Part shown: piece after piece, positions 52,853 through 62,604 of the stretch
How positions within the stretch are numbered: position 1 is the stretch's first letter
Layout: each line of letters opens with the position of its first letter
DNA from: Chrysomallon squamiferum
Taxonomy: Eukaryota > Mollusca > Gastropoda > Neomphalida > Peltospiridae
Reading direction: 5' to 3'
Assembly (NCBI GenBank): GCA_012295275.1
Contig: CM022679.1
Location: 30,123,654-30,187,653, forward strand
DNA length: 64,000 nt
Translations under genes and position numbers: made by a program
Notes under the pieces: generated by a model
The model's database searches: none
The model's input: the letters and a program-made list of their open reading frames with translations, nothing else
Told to the model about the DNA's origin: nothing

Positions 52853-53838
52853 ACTCAAGTGTTTAAACCTATCACCCAGTGCTGAGAGCTGGTTAATAGC
52901 TTAAGCTTGACTGTGATTACAAAACAGGCTGAGAGCAGAGACTACTACCCCCTGCGTTGTGTCGATGTGCACGAGGGGTGACATTACTGTGTCAGATACA
53001 CAGGGCCTTGTGGGTAGGCTGGCTGTTGCCATGGCCACATTGTTGTAACAAGTGTCGGTGCTCAGTTTAATTCTAATTGACTGGTTTCCTGTCTCTTTTT
53101 ATCTTTCACGTTTGTGACCGTCGTCTTTTAACAAGTAAGTGTTCACTTTTTATATTTAATATTTATGTAATTTATTTATTTTATTCAATGTCTTTCTTTT
53201 CTTAAATAGATACATTTTTATTTTTTATTCACTTTTTTATGTCTGGTTTTCACTTATCTGTGTAATATCTTTATCAGTAGATCTGTTATTCAATAACTGA
53301 AATATATTAGTCTGCTAAAAACCCAGATATTTTGTATAATTAATTACAAATTAATATAAACTTGGGATTTAAATTTTGTATAATTAATTACAAATCAATA
53401 CAAACTTGGGATTTAAAGCAAAGAGCATATTGTATCCTTCAGATTTATTAATTTAGAGAAAAAAGTTTTAATAAAATGAAAAAAGAAGGAACGTTATAAA
53501 ATGAAATATATGTATTTATTTATCTATCTATTCACATACACACACACACACATATATATAATTATAATTAATCATTAATCTAATCCAAGTCAATAAATTA
53601 AGCTCACTGAATAAATCTCAGTAATTTTTTATTTTTTTATTTTTTTTATCATTATTGGCAAATAATTTTATGTAAATGATATAAGCATATAATTTCAAAA
53701 TCTAATATTTTACAACTAAAGTTCTAAAAATTAATGTTTTCTGTCATTTCAGAAAAAGGTTATAATTTATCAAAATTTTACTATTCCTTTTATGATCTTT
53801 AAAATTAAAATTAAAATAATAATAATAATAATAATAAC

Positions 53839-53872
<34 letters not shown>

Positions 53873-54764
53873 GTAATATAGTATAAAGAATAGTGTCTTC
53901 TTTTTGGTTGCATCAAAATAATAACTAAAATCAGTGCTAAAAATAGACCTGTGACTTGTAATAAATAATACTGATTAACATATGTTTTTTTTCTTGGTGG
54001 GATGTGTTTTTTTTCTGAGTTGAATGAAACATGAGCTATTTTGTAGCAAACAAAACAGATTATATTAAACAATGGCAAGAATAATTTATTTATTGGCAAG
54101 TAACACACACACACAAACAGTCACACTTACAAACAGATTCATACCTACATCTGTGAAACTTTTCTCTCTTTTTTTGTAAAAGACATCATTAACACTTAAC
54201 TTATTAACAATTATGTTAATTTTCTACCATCAAATATTTATCATTTCTTTTTTTGACAGCAATAACAAATGATCTTTTATCACTTATGTTGTCACAGAAA
54301 AAGAAAAGCACATATTTTATAGCCTTTGTTCAGATTGTTCTTTTTTCATTTATTTAATGAAAATCTTAACCTGAATCATGTATCTGAAGAGATAATATTT
54401 TCAAAAGTGAGAGATCTTAAAAACTGACAATATTAAAAAAAAATCATGTTTAAAAAACTTGAAAAATCTAATCTACTCCATATCAGTCACAAATAATTTG
54501 TATTAATCCTTATTAAAAAAGGAATTAAAATTCGTTTTTGTTATTTATTTGAATGATTATACATATACATGTATATAATTTCTTCTGTGACTATGACAGC
54601 ATTTAAACAAAGTATCATAGTCTTATACATTTTCAAAGGTCGGTAATTTATTTTACTTCCTATTTAAATCAAATTTAAAATCTGTATTCTTTTTGTAAAT
54701 TTAATGTATATGGTGTCATGGTCCTAAAAAAAAAAAAAATTATATACTGGATAAGAAACTAATC

Positions 54765-54798
<34 letters not shown>

Positions 54799-56397
54799 CT
54801 ATATTTTAAATATATAATTAATTTGTGCACAAGAATATCTATTTAAAAAAAGAATAATATTTTATTTTATTAATTTATTATTATTATCTTTATTACTGTT
54901 TCAAAAAACACTTTATCTGTCTCATAGTATGTGTATAGATAGACAGACAAACACACAGATAGATAGACAGATAGATAGACAGACAGGTAGATAGATACTC
55001 TACTAAACATACCTGTCTGTTTGGATCTGAGGCCAGCCCATGTGCCAAGTGGGCTGTGAATGTACTTTTTCCTACTCCACCTTTTCCAGACAACACAATA
55101 ATTTTGTGTTTCACAGTCGCTAACTTCTCCCTAATCTGTCTTATAGCTGTAAGAAAATAATAATAATCATACACTTTAATACAAATTAATAATCAGTTGC
55201 AGCACACAGACATACACACTCACAGACACACACCGAACTGAACAGATTACATAAAAAAAATATATCTAAGTAAAATATTATCTGAAGGATAAATTTACAC
55301 TGTTGGGGTTATTTTAGAATGTATAATCCATTTAAAAAATAAATTAAAACATATCTGCTCATTTTGTTTTCTCTTACAGATATGATTAAATCTTGGTAAA
55401 TAATTAAGAAACAGAGTATGCATTACGAATTAGCCTATTCTCAAAAATATCATTTATTAATTTATAAATAATAAATGTTACTCTGAGATTAAGAAAGAAT
55501 TACAAATATTTTATAAATCATCAGAAGATTCATTGGTTATACCATATTACATCTTTGTCAATAATTGTTAAAGTTTAGTTTACTGTTATTAAATCTGATC
55601 TCATACTTATGTCATAATTGTTTGTTTAACTTCTTACTGACAAAAAACTATATTTAACTTTAAGTAAATCTAATACATTCCTCAGAACGTATATATTATG
55701 TATGATTGTAAATTATATCAAGTTCATGACACTAAATGATTTTCTGCATAGACACTGTAATTTATACAGATATTACAAGGCTATCATTCACTGTAACTTC
55801 CTGACAACCATGACAAATACTTCCTTTTTATTTCTAGATACATACACATATACATGCATGCATGCGATAGATATATACACTCAAAATACAAACTTTGTAA
55901 CCGAATAAATATGATTTTTATGATTTTTTCAATATTATTTGACCAATTTAAATTTAAATGAAATAATACCTAATATATATATATATTAACTGTGTTAATG
56001 ATTAACATTAAAATATACACATACAAATAAATTACACACAGAGTGACATACATGCCAGGCACTGACACAAAAACACAGAAATACACACACAAACACACTA
56101 GCACTCATACACACTTAAATATTCTTAGTCTCTCTCTCTCTCTCTCTTATTAATTTAAAAAACAAAGACAAATTTGAATCACAAACCTGGATCAGGAGTT
56201 GAGAATGAAGCAGAACTACAAAGTGGTTGGTTTGGACAGGTGGAACAAGGTGATGCTTTCCCAGCATCTTTACTACCTGTACCTGGACAACCTGGCAAGA
56301 AACATTTATTTATAATTACTAAAGGATATCAGAAATATGCAAAATAAAAAATAAATAACGACAATTAATTCAAAAAAATAAAAAAAATTAAAATAAA

Positions 56398-56452
<55 letters not shown>

Positions 56453-57249
56453 TAAAAACAATGAAAACAATAAACATACATACATACATTAAAAAAAAAA
56501 AAATTTAAAAAAAAAAAAAAAAAGAGTAAACATTAGGTCATACAAAATATTACTGTATAAATTATAATTTCTTAATTATTAATAATTAAGCAGATCAATG
56601 GCATTATCATCATAAGCATTTAAAATTCAATAAATTCTAAAAATACATGATTAGGTGTGTGTCCAAGGTAAGCTTATTTGAAACTTTAAATCATGGACAA
56701 ATTACAAATTATGCATTTCTGTCATAGTCTGCTAAATTTCATACAACTATTTAGGGTAGCAGATAGTCATTCTTGGAAACCAAAATGAGTGGTTTTCTTA
56801 ACAAACAATACAGTTAATAAACTGATAAAAAATAAATAACTTAATCAGTCTTAACCTTTTTTATCAGTGCTATCAAAAAGATTTTAGTGTCATTTAATAT
56901 GAGGTTTTTTTGTTCTTTCTAATGATATATATTATTTCAGGAAAATAATAACTATGTCCAGAACTATGTAGTATGTACTAAAAATAAAAGTAGCTTAATC
57001 CTTCACTAATTTAGTAATTAGCAAGTGATAATTCGGGAATTTATTTATTCATTATGATTATTGGTACATAAATGTGAGACATCAGCTTGGTCTCAAATGT
57101 TACTTCAAGATTATTTTTCCTGATTACTTATGTTTATTCACTAGCGATTTATAAAGTTATCGTTTTTATAACGATGACTTATACGCTTATCAAAAGAAAC
57201 CTACAATAAAACACTCACTTTTCGGAGCATTTTTTGGTATGTCCGCCAT
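36062..57249 (-). CDS. NUBP1: cytosolic Fe-S cluster assembly scaffold NUBP1
   Basis: NUBP1 is a P-loop ATPase that, with NUBP2, holds and transfers 4Fe-4S clusters in the cytosol. Eleven exons join in phase: 57219-57249, 56187-56291, 55013-55146, 42014-42082, 41097-41129, 39991-40081, 39148-39302, 38307-38417, 37576-37678, 36652-36735, 36062-36135, giving 329 residues. The N-terminal cluster-binding Cys set (C12, C26, C29, C35) that separates NUBP1 from NUBP2 is present. The Walker A GKGGVGKS is at 66-73, followed by [27 protein letters not shown] and the C-terminal [11 protein letters not shown] pair. No frame break is seen. The start [10 protein letters not shown] matches the family. Intron 3 is 12.9 kb and full of repeats; the other introns are mostly about 1 kb or shorter. 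Confidence 0.96.
36224..36346. repeat. (AAAT)n array
   Basis: About 120 bp of nearly perfect TAAA units lie in the last NUBP1 intron. Confidence 0.95.
38090..38200. repeat. (TTTA)n array
   Basis: TTTA units with scattered variants lie in the NUBP1 intron between exons 38307-38417 and 37576-37678. Confidence 0.85.
44768..44940. repeat. (TTTTA)n pentanucleotide array
   Basis: About 170 bp of almost perfect ATTTT units lie in NUBP1 intron 3. Confidence 0.95.
45030..45423. mobile_element. MITE candidate
   Basis: Imperfect terminal inverted repeats face each other at 45030-45055 and 45395-45423. Both carry GTGTGGT and then AGGATAACCAGT, enclosing about 340 bp with no coding potential. The size and arms suggest a small non-autonomous DNA element. 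No clear target duplication is seen. Confidence 0.4.
46048..46113 (+). promoter_or_regulatory. cluster of TGACCT half-sites in the transposon arm
   Basis: TGACCT occurs at 46048, 46056, 46068 and 46108, with a CACGTG at 46093. TGACCT is the reverse of AGGTCA, the nuclear receptor half-site. The same cluster is mirrored in the right arm at about 48183-48248. Any receptor binding is inference. Confidence 0.35.
46686..47117 (-). pseudogene. decayed transposon frame, Cys-rich segment
   Basis: A 143-codon open frame in the transposon interior carries a Cys/His segment: [18 protein letters not shown], then PGDKLCCDC. Similar C-C-[DN]-P-x(4)-H...PG-x-[KQ]-L-C-x-x-C segments occur, as I recall, in proteins encoded by animal DNA transposons. 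It is too short for a transposase and lacks a visible catalytic core. A second open piece at 47321-47506 may be another scrap of the same gene. Confidence 0.45.
49855..50580. repeat. ~140-bp tandem repeat array, about six copies
   Basis: Diverged units start at about 49855, 49996, 50137, 50268, 50400 and 50521. Shared blocks are TACCATTTAGCAAGAAATCA, TTATGTGGACTTT, AACAGCAAAATAGCTGAATG, GTATAAAA, TTATTCTCC and TGGTGTAAAT. The unit period is about 130-141 bp. One related monomer lies far away at 57334-57394. Confidence 0.85.
51836..51925. repeat. (AAAT)n array
   Basis: About 80 bp of AAAT units follow a short AAAAT run, in NUBP1 intron 3. Confidence 0.9.
52218..52256. repeat. (TG)n tract
   Basis: About 19 perfect TG units. 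Confidence 0.95.
52428..52650. repeat. 28-bp minisatellite
   Basis: About seven to eight units of ACACTTTCTCAAATCCTATA plus CAAAATTT, with an alternating variant in which CCTATAC becomes CATGTAC and TTT becomes CAC. A plus-strand frame with repeated LSQI and YKI words is a repeat shadow. Confidence 0.88.
52801..52850. repeat. (CA)n tract
   Basis: Nearly perfect CA repeats lie just upstream of a less AT-rich island at 52870-53135. Confidence 0.95.
53025..53038. promoter_or_regulatory. near-perfect RFX X-box inside a NUBP1 intron
   Basis: GTTGCCATGGCCAC matches the palindromic X-box GTTGCCATGGCAAC at 13 of 14 positions. It lies in a relatively GC-rich island (about 52870-53135). A plus-strand splice donor GTAAGT follows at 53135. 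The arrangement resembles a promoter with a short non-coding first exon for a plus-strand transcript. No downstream exon was identified. Confidence 0.4.
54930..54998. repeat. (AGAT/AGAC)n tetranucleotide tract
   Basis: Mixed AGAT and AGAC units end about 15 bp from the NUBP1 exon 3 donor. Confidence 0.9.
56398..56453. repeat. (AAT)n array
   Basis: Perfect AAT units lie in NUBP1 intron 1. Confidence 0.95.
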
Positions 57250-57333
57250 TTTGTTGCGCTTCACAAAATAACCTCCTTTCTCAGGAGAGTTCTTTTAATT
57301 TATTTTGCATACTAGAAAAGGTGAACCTAACCG

Positions 57334-57394
57334 AAAATAGTTGAATGGTTTCAAAGAGAGATTACTCTGCTAATGGCGTTAATACAGAGTAAAG
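57334..57394. repeat. isolated monomer of the intronic 140-bp repeat
   Basis: AAAATAGTTGAATGGTTTCA, AGAGAGATTACTCTGCTAATGG and TTAATACAGAGTAAA align with the middle of the units at 49855-50580. It lies about 85 bp upstream of the NUBP1 start, 7 kb from the array. Confidence 0.7.
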
Positions 57395-57634
57395 ACTTTG
57401 AACGTAGAGCAGTAAATTGAGAAATATTATTTCCTTCAAGCGTCATTTTAACTCTAGTTTTCACAGGTAGTTAACGTAACAGTCAGAGGTTCAATGAATG
57501 GTGGAAAGTAATAAAGAAGAACAAGCGTCACATCCCCTAGGTTACCGGTTACTGCAAGCAAGCTGGCTGCAGCAAACTACCATTCAATGCAATCGAATAT
57601 ATATTTAAACATTAAAAATAAATAACGAGCAAAC

Positions 57635-57707
57635 ATGGATCCAACAATGCTCACTTTGAAAACTAACAATTGTGCTGGCGGATTAAATAGATTGTATACC
57701 ATAAAAG
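57635..57707 (+). other. tentative first coding exon, plus strand
   Basis: An ATG opens a 24-codon frame (MDPTMLTLKTNNCAGGLNRL and four more residues) ending at AAAAG followed by GTACAT. An imperfect RFX-like pair (GTTACC-GGTTAC) lies about 90 bp upstream at 57541-57556. It would be head to head with NUBP1. No second exon was found with confidence and no family is recognised. Confidence 0.25.
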
Positions 57708-58412
57708 GTACATAACACTGTTAAACACTGCAATCAATGATCGCAAAACCGAAATTAGTTTTTAAATTCAAATATGACGTTCTTTACGTTCTGTTATTTC
57801 TGACCACAATTCGACGTTATATAGAATTACAATATTTGCCTTGTGTTAAAATTAAAATAATTTATTCATCTTTATTTAAGATAATTCTGAAATTATAAAC
57901 AGTTAACAAAATATAACCTGAAATTAAATATTAAATCCATTTCACACAGACATTTGATTTACTTTTCTATGTTTTTCGTTAAAATAATAATAATAACCTG
58001 CTATTATTGTTGTTACTGTTACTGTTGTTTTCTGTTGTTTTGTTGTTGTTGTTGATTTTGTTTGTTGTTGGTTTTTTTTTTTTTTTTTTTTTTTTGTTGT
58101 TTTTTTTATCTCAGTACCTGGGATTTTTATTTCATTTTTTTTTTTCTGTCGATTTTATTGTTGTTGTTGGGTTTTTTTTTGGGGGGGGCTGTGTTCTTTT
58201 CTAATCACTGCTTTCGTCTTGAAATTTATATCAACCACAATACCTTTCTTTTCCGAAATACTTAATCAGCTCGTGTAGATACTGATAATTAATTTATATA
58301 TACTTAGGTTTTTCTTTGAGACCAAATAGTTAATTTATATTCATTTATTCAATTCTGTTTGCTTACAGTTTTCAGCTGGTATATTTCTAATCAGCGATAA
58401 TAACAATTATAG

Positions 58413-58413
58413 C

Positions 58414-58489
<76 letters not shown>
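58413..58489. repeat. (AGT)n array
   Basis: About 25 perfect AGT units. Confidence 0.95.
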
Positions 58490-59376
58490 AAAACAATATG
58501 AAAGACTTGAAAGAAAAGAAAAACATATTTTGCATTCGAATATCTATAATGTTATTATAATATATGTGTCAAACTATTTGATTGAACTATTTATTATTAA
58601 ATCTAAATAAATGTTTAAATAATGTTTAGTATTTTTTACATTTTTACTTGTGAAAATTAGAGATCGTTTTAAGCAAATACATTCCATTATATCTTTATAT
58701 CTTTCCATCTCTCCGTTTGCCTATTTATTTATAAAATTGTTTTGTTTTGTTTTTGATTCTGATATTATATATATATATATTTATCATTTGTTCAACGCAT
58801 GCATAATATTAAAGCAAATCGCAGCTTCCTATATCATGACTAATATTTGAATCCTTGTACGCGCTTCCATTGCTATGGAAAGGGGAAAAAAAAAAAAAAA
58901 AACCATTTAAAGAAAAAATATAGTGATTTCTTCTGAAAAAAGTCATTACAAATTAAACTTTGAGGAAAAAGCTTCCCTAAAGGTGGCGTTAAACAAAACA
59001 AGGTAGGCAAAATAGAACCGTTTTTTTCCTCGTCCTTTTTTTTTTTTTTTGGCCTGTAATTTCTATAAATACTTATTTAATCATTTCTTACCTTTATTCC
59101 AGTTCAGGAATAATACAATCCTATAATACCCTCCCCTTTAGTTTGACATAATACACGGACAATAATCAGGATTTTAAAACTAGAATGCCTTTGACAGACC
59201 CGAGTTTTAACCTCTGCCATTTTCCAGTATTTCTGTTCTGTTGAACGGTCGGTTGACTGATTTTCAGATACATTTTCTTAACACTGTATATCTCAGATTA
59301 GAGGCAGAACTTACCTGCAACCCTCAGAGCTTGTTGTTACTCATAGATTAACTGTTTTATTTATTTTCTTAAATCA

Positions 59377-59377
<1 letters not shown>

Positions 59378-59422
<45 letters not shown>

Positions 59423-59460
59423 GCACACACACACACTCACACACACACACACACACACAC
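59378..59460. repeat. (CT)n(CA)n compound microsatellite
   Basis: About 40 bp of CT pass directly into CA repeats. Confidence 0.95.
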
Positions 59461-60299
59461 CAGTACAAGTTCAGAGAAGGAAGGGCTAGTATTCTTTAGA
59501 ATTCTTTGGATATAACAGCTTTGTTCTAATTCTCTTGGTACAATTTTATATCTTTCCCTGTCAACCAGAATCCCAGGGATTATTCATCAGTTATTCGTTC
59601 TGTTGTATTTCTTTCTTAAATTTTGACATTATTTGCTAAAACGTCATTTAATTATAGATGATGGCTAATTATTACTATTAGTTTTTAAATATTTCCAAAC
59701 AAATCGGAGAACAGAAATTGTGATTACAAAATTTTAACATGTTATCAATAATATTATCTGTAGCAGTTTAAACGAATGTTTTATATATATATTTATCACA
59801 CTGACTACAAAAGTCAGTTACCTGTGGGATGCATACAGTCAGAAATGACAATGTTGGGTTTTTTTCTCAGGTTAATGTATTTCTTACCTTTTTCCAATCA
59901 ACCTATATGACATGCTTTACGACTCAGACCGTCACAAACTCTTTAAACCCGTGTTCTGATTCTTACCACCGAATTGTAAATAATTTGTTTCTATTAGATC
60001 ACCAAATTATCGCAGTTGATAACTCCTTGGATGTTTTACGTTTCTTTATACGCAGCAAACAAGGCGTTCTCGCTGTTACAAAATGCTTTAAACGAACTGC
60101 ATGAATCGACTGCGTCATTAATACGGCACGGTTTATTAACTAATAATAATAAACATAACTACTGCCTCACGCGAATCTGAAATTAATCGCCACAAGTCCA
60201 CTGTCTGGGGAAAAAAAAAAAAAAAAATTTAGCCGTTCTTTTAGTTTTTTTTTTTTATTATTATGGGTAATTATTGCGTCGGATTATGAATGGAGGCAT

Positions 60300-60550
60300 T
60301 CAACTAAAACCGGTTTGTCGCGGAGCGCGTTCGATCGGTAATCAACGGGCGCGCAGACGACCCAACTCCGTTGCCTAGTGTCGCCAAGTAGCTAGGTGCC
60401 CGTAAACATGCGATTTTCGTTTCCGTTTCGAAGAGGTATATGAGGGCTTTACTTTCCGTTAATTGTTTTAGTGTTCAAACATCATCCCAGAATAACGGAT
60501 ACAGGTTTTATCTGCTTGGAAATTTAGCCTCTAGTTTTTCGGACGTGAAG
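60300..60550 (+). promoter_or_regulatory. probable TEKT3 promoter and 5' UTR exon
   Basis: This island is much richer in GC and CpG than its surroundings. It contains an RFX half-site GTTGCC at 60370-60375 and ends in a donor-like GAAG followed by GTAAAA at about 60551. The TEKT3 coding exon has a TTTCCAG acceptor nine bases before its ATG, so an upstream non-coding exon is expected, and this is the best candidate. Confidence 0.45.
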
Positions 60551-61077
60551 GTAAAAAGAAAAAGAAATAGTTGTATAATGTGTATAATCTGAGTTTTGAT
60601 CGCGGAAAATAGTGAGCTTTCTTGGTAGCTTTTTTATAGACAGGCTGCGTCTTTACTTAATTTATATTATGAAGCTAATTATTTTATATAGTATAGTCAT
60701 TAAGTCTGCATATGACATGGTTGTGAGTGTATATATATATATATATATAATGAATATTAATTTGTACTTGTGAAGAACAAATACACTGTTTGCTTAAGAC
60801 AAATATTTCACAATGTTAATTGTATTGATACATGTCATTGTAATCGTATAGCCCTTTTATTATATGTTTTATTAGTTTGTAATTTATTACAGCCCGTTGG
60901 CTAATTCATTTCACTAAACAAATTTATTGACACAGGGCTGTTTGTATTTCTTACGTTTTGGTGTTCGAATGTTATACAAATATCAATGGAATCAAACATG
61001 TTTTATGGAATGTTTAAATTCGTTTTTCTTTTAGTCATTCTTTCTGTATATCTTTCTTCTTCTTCTTCTTCTTCTTC

Positions 61078-61123
<46 letters not shown>

Positions 61124-61551
61124 CATTATTATTACTGTTATTATTATGCTACTATATTTTTATATTAGCGGCCCCCCCCCCTATGGGTATTCGATCCTGC
61201 TATGTATTGCATCAAACTATTCTGCTAAATGAGCCAGTATCAGTTTAATCATTTTGTTCACTGCCAGACAAGGTCACGTAAACAAAATCAATATAAATGT
61301 TGTATAAGTCTTTAAATATTTTATGTAATTACAAATAACTTTTACAAACTGATGTAAACTGATATTATCAACAACAAGGAATGAAAATGTATTTCCTTTT
61401 CATTCATTTTTTCCCCCTCTGTGTCTCTTACGTTGTTGTTCCTACAATGAAATGAGATGTTAGATAGTTAAAAAGAACATAAAGAATTGATCAGGAAAGT
61501 TGATAATTTGTTTAAGCTTTCTTTGACTTAACATATCCTTTCATTTTCGTA

Positions 61552-61680
61552 TTTTGACGTAACATTTCAATTAGAAAGAAAAGATTATTATCTTGAAATC
61601 TTTTGTTTAATTGTTTTGACGTAACATTTCAATTAGAAAGAAAAGATTATTATCTTGAAATCTTTTGTTTAATTGTTTTG
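61552..61680. repeat. 62-bp tandem duplication
   Basis: Two identical 62-bp copies, starting at 61552 and 61614 (TTTTGACGTAACATTTCAAT...), are followed by the first bases of a third. They lie just before the ATT array preceding the tektin exon. Confidence 0.95.
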
Positions 61681-61692
61681 TCATCATCATCA

Positions 61693-61881
<189 letters not shown>

Positions 61882-61893
61882 CCAGAACCAGCC

Positions 61894-62604
61894 ATGGAGT
61901 TCTTGGGACACACTCAGACTGCCAGTTACATGACAGGGCCCAGGATGAACACTCAAACATCCTTTCTGCCGGCCATCAGCACCATGCAGTCGTCTTACAA
62001 AGCCTACGACACGTACCCCGCGCCCTCCCCTCTGCGCAGGTCGCTCACCACGCTGCCGTGGAGGCCAGGCACCTACTACCAAACCGCCAGAGTGAACCCT
62101 AGCTCGGCGCTCACCAAGAGCATGCCGGACCCGCTGTCCCACAGGAACACCCTCACGGAACTGGACGGCGTCAAGGTACCCCCAGTTTTCGCCGCCGCCC
62201 GGAACGCCCTGTACACGCGGTACACGCCCAACGACTGGATGTCGTCCAACCAGACCAACTACCTGTCGTCGGACAACGTGAGGAGCGGAGCCGAGCGCCT
62301 CAGGTTCGACACCGTGCGCCTGTGTCGCGAGACCGACGACAAGACGAGGCGGGCTCAGAGCGATGTGGGAAAGAGGCTGGGAGAGCGACTCGGCGACATC
62401 CAGTTCTGGAAGACCGAGGTGAACCACGAGACCGACAACATGATTGCCGAGACCAACGCTCTGCAGGAGGCGAAGAGAATCCTGGAGAAGGCGCTGCAGG
62501 AGACGGAGAATCCTCTCCACATCAGTCAGGAGTGTCTCTACAACAGAGAGAAGAGGCAGGCCATTGATCTCGTTCACGACAACCCGGAGAAAGAGCTCAT
62601 CAAG
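61894..62604 (+). CDS. TEKT3: tektin-3, first coding exon (partial gene)
   Basis: Tektins are coiled-coil filaments along the inside of doublet microtubules in cilia and sperm tails. This 711-bp exon gives 237 residues: MEFLGHTQTASY at the start, FLPAISTM (24-31), LPWRPGTYY (54-62) and the RYTPNDW-x-SN-x-TNY block. A long heptad region follows with LGERLGDIQFWKTEVNHETD, IAETNALQEAKRILEKALQE and REKRQAIDLVHD. FLPAISTM and LPWRP are tektin-3 features as I recall that paralogue. It ends in phase 0 at AAG before GTGAGT. The remaining exons, including the RPN-x-ELCRD signature, are not in the window. The exon is strikingly GC-rich against the AT-rich background, and a long minus-strand frame over it is a shadow. 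Confidence 0.93.

Larger units (their letters stand above)
42083..55012 (-). other. 12.9-kb repeat-bearing intron 3 of NUBP1
   Basis: Contents in order: CT and poly-T tracts (42305-43240), AAT/AAG tract (43660-43725), TTTTA array, MITE candidate, 2.85-kb transposon, ~140-bp tandem array, AAAT array, 28-bp minisatellite, CA and TG tracts, an X-box with a neighbouring donor, AAT array (53815-53872) and an AGAT/AGAC tract (54930-54995). No protein-coding gene other than the decayed transposon frames was recognised. Confidence 0.8.

Noticed and set aside
59829-60104. 91-codon plus-strand open frame
   Set aside because: Ordinary composition but no family resemblance, no supporting splice sites or promoter, and a length expected by chance in 64 kb.
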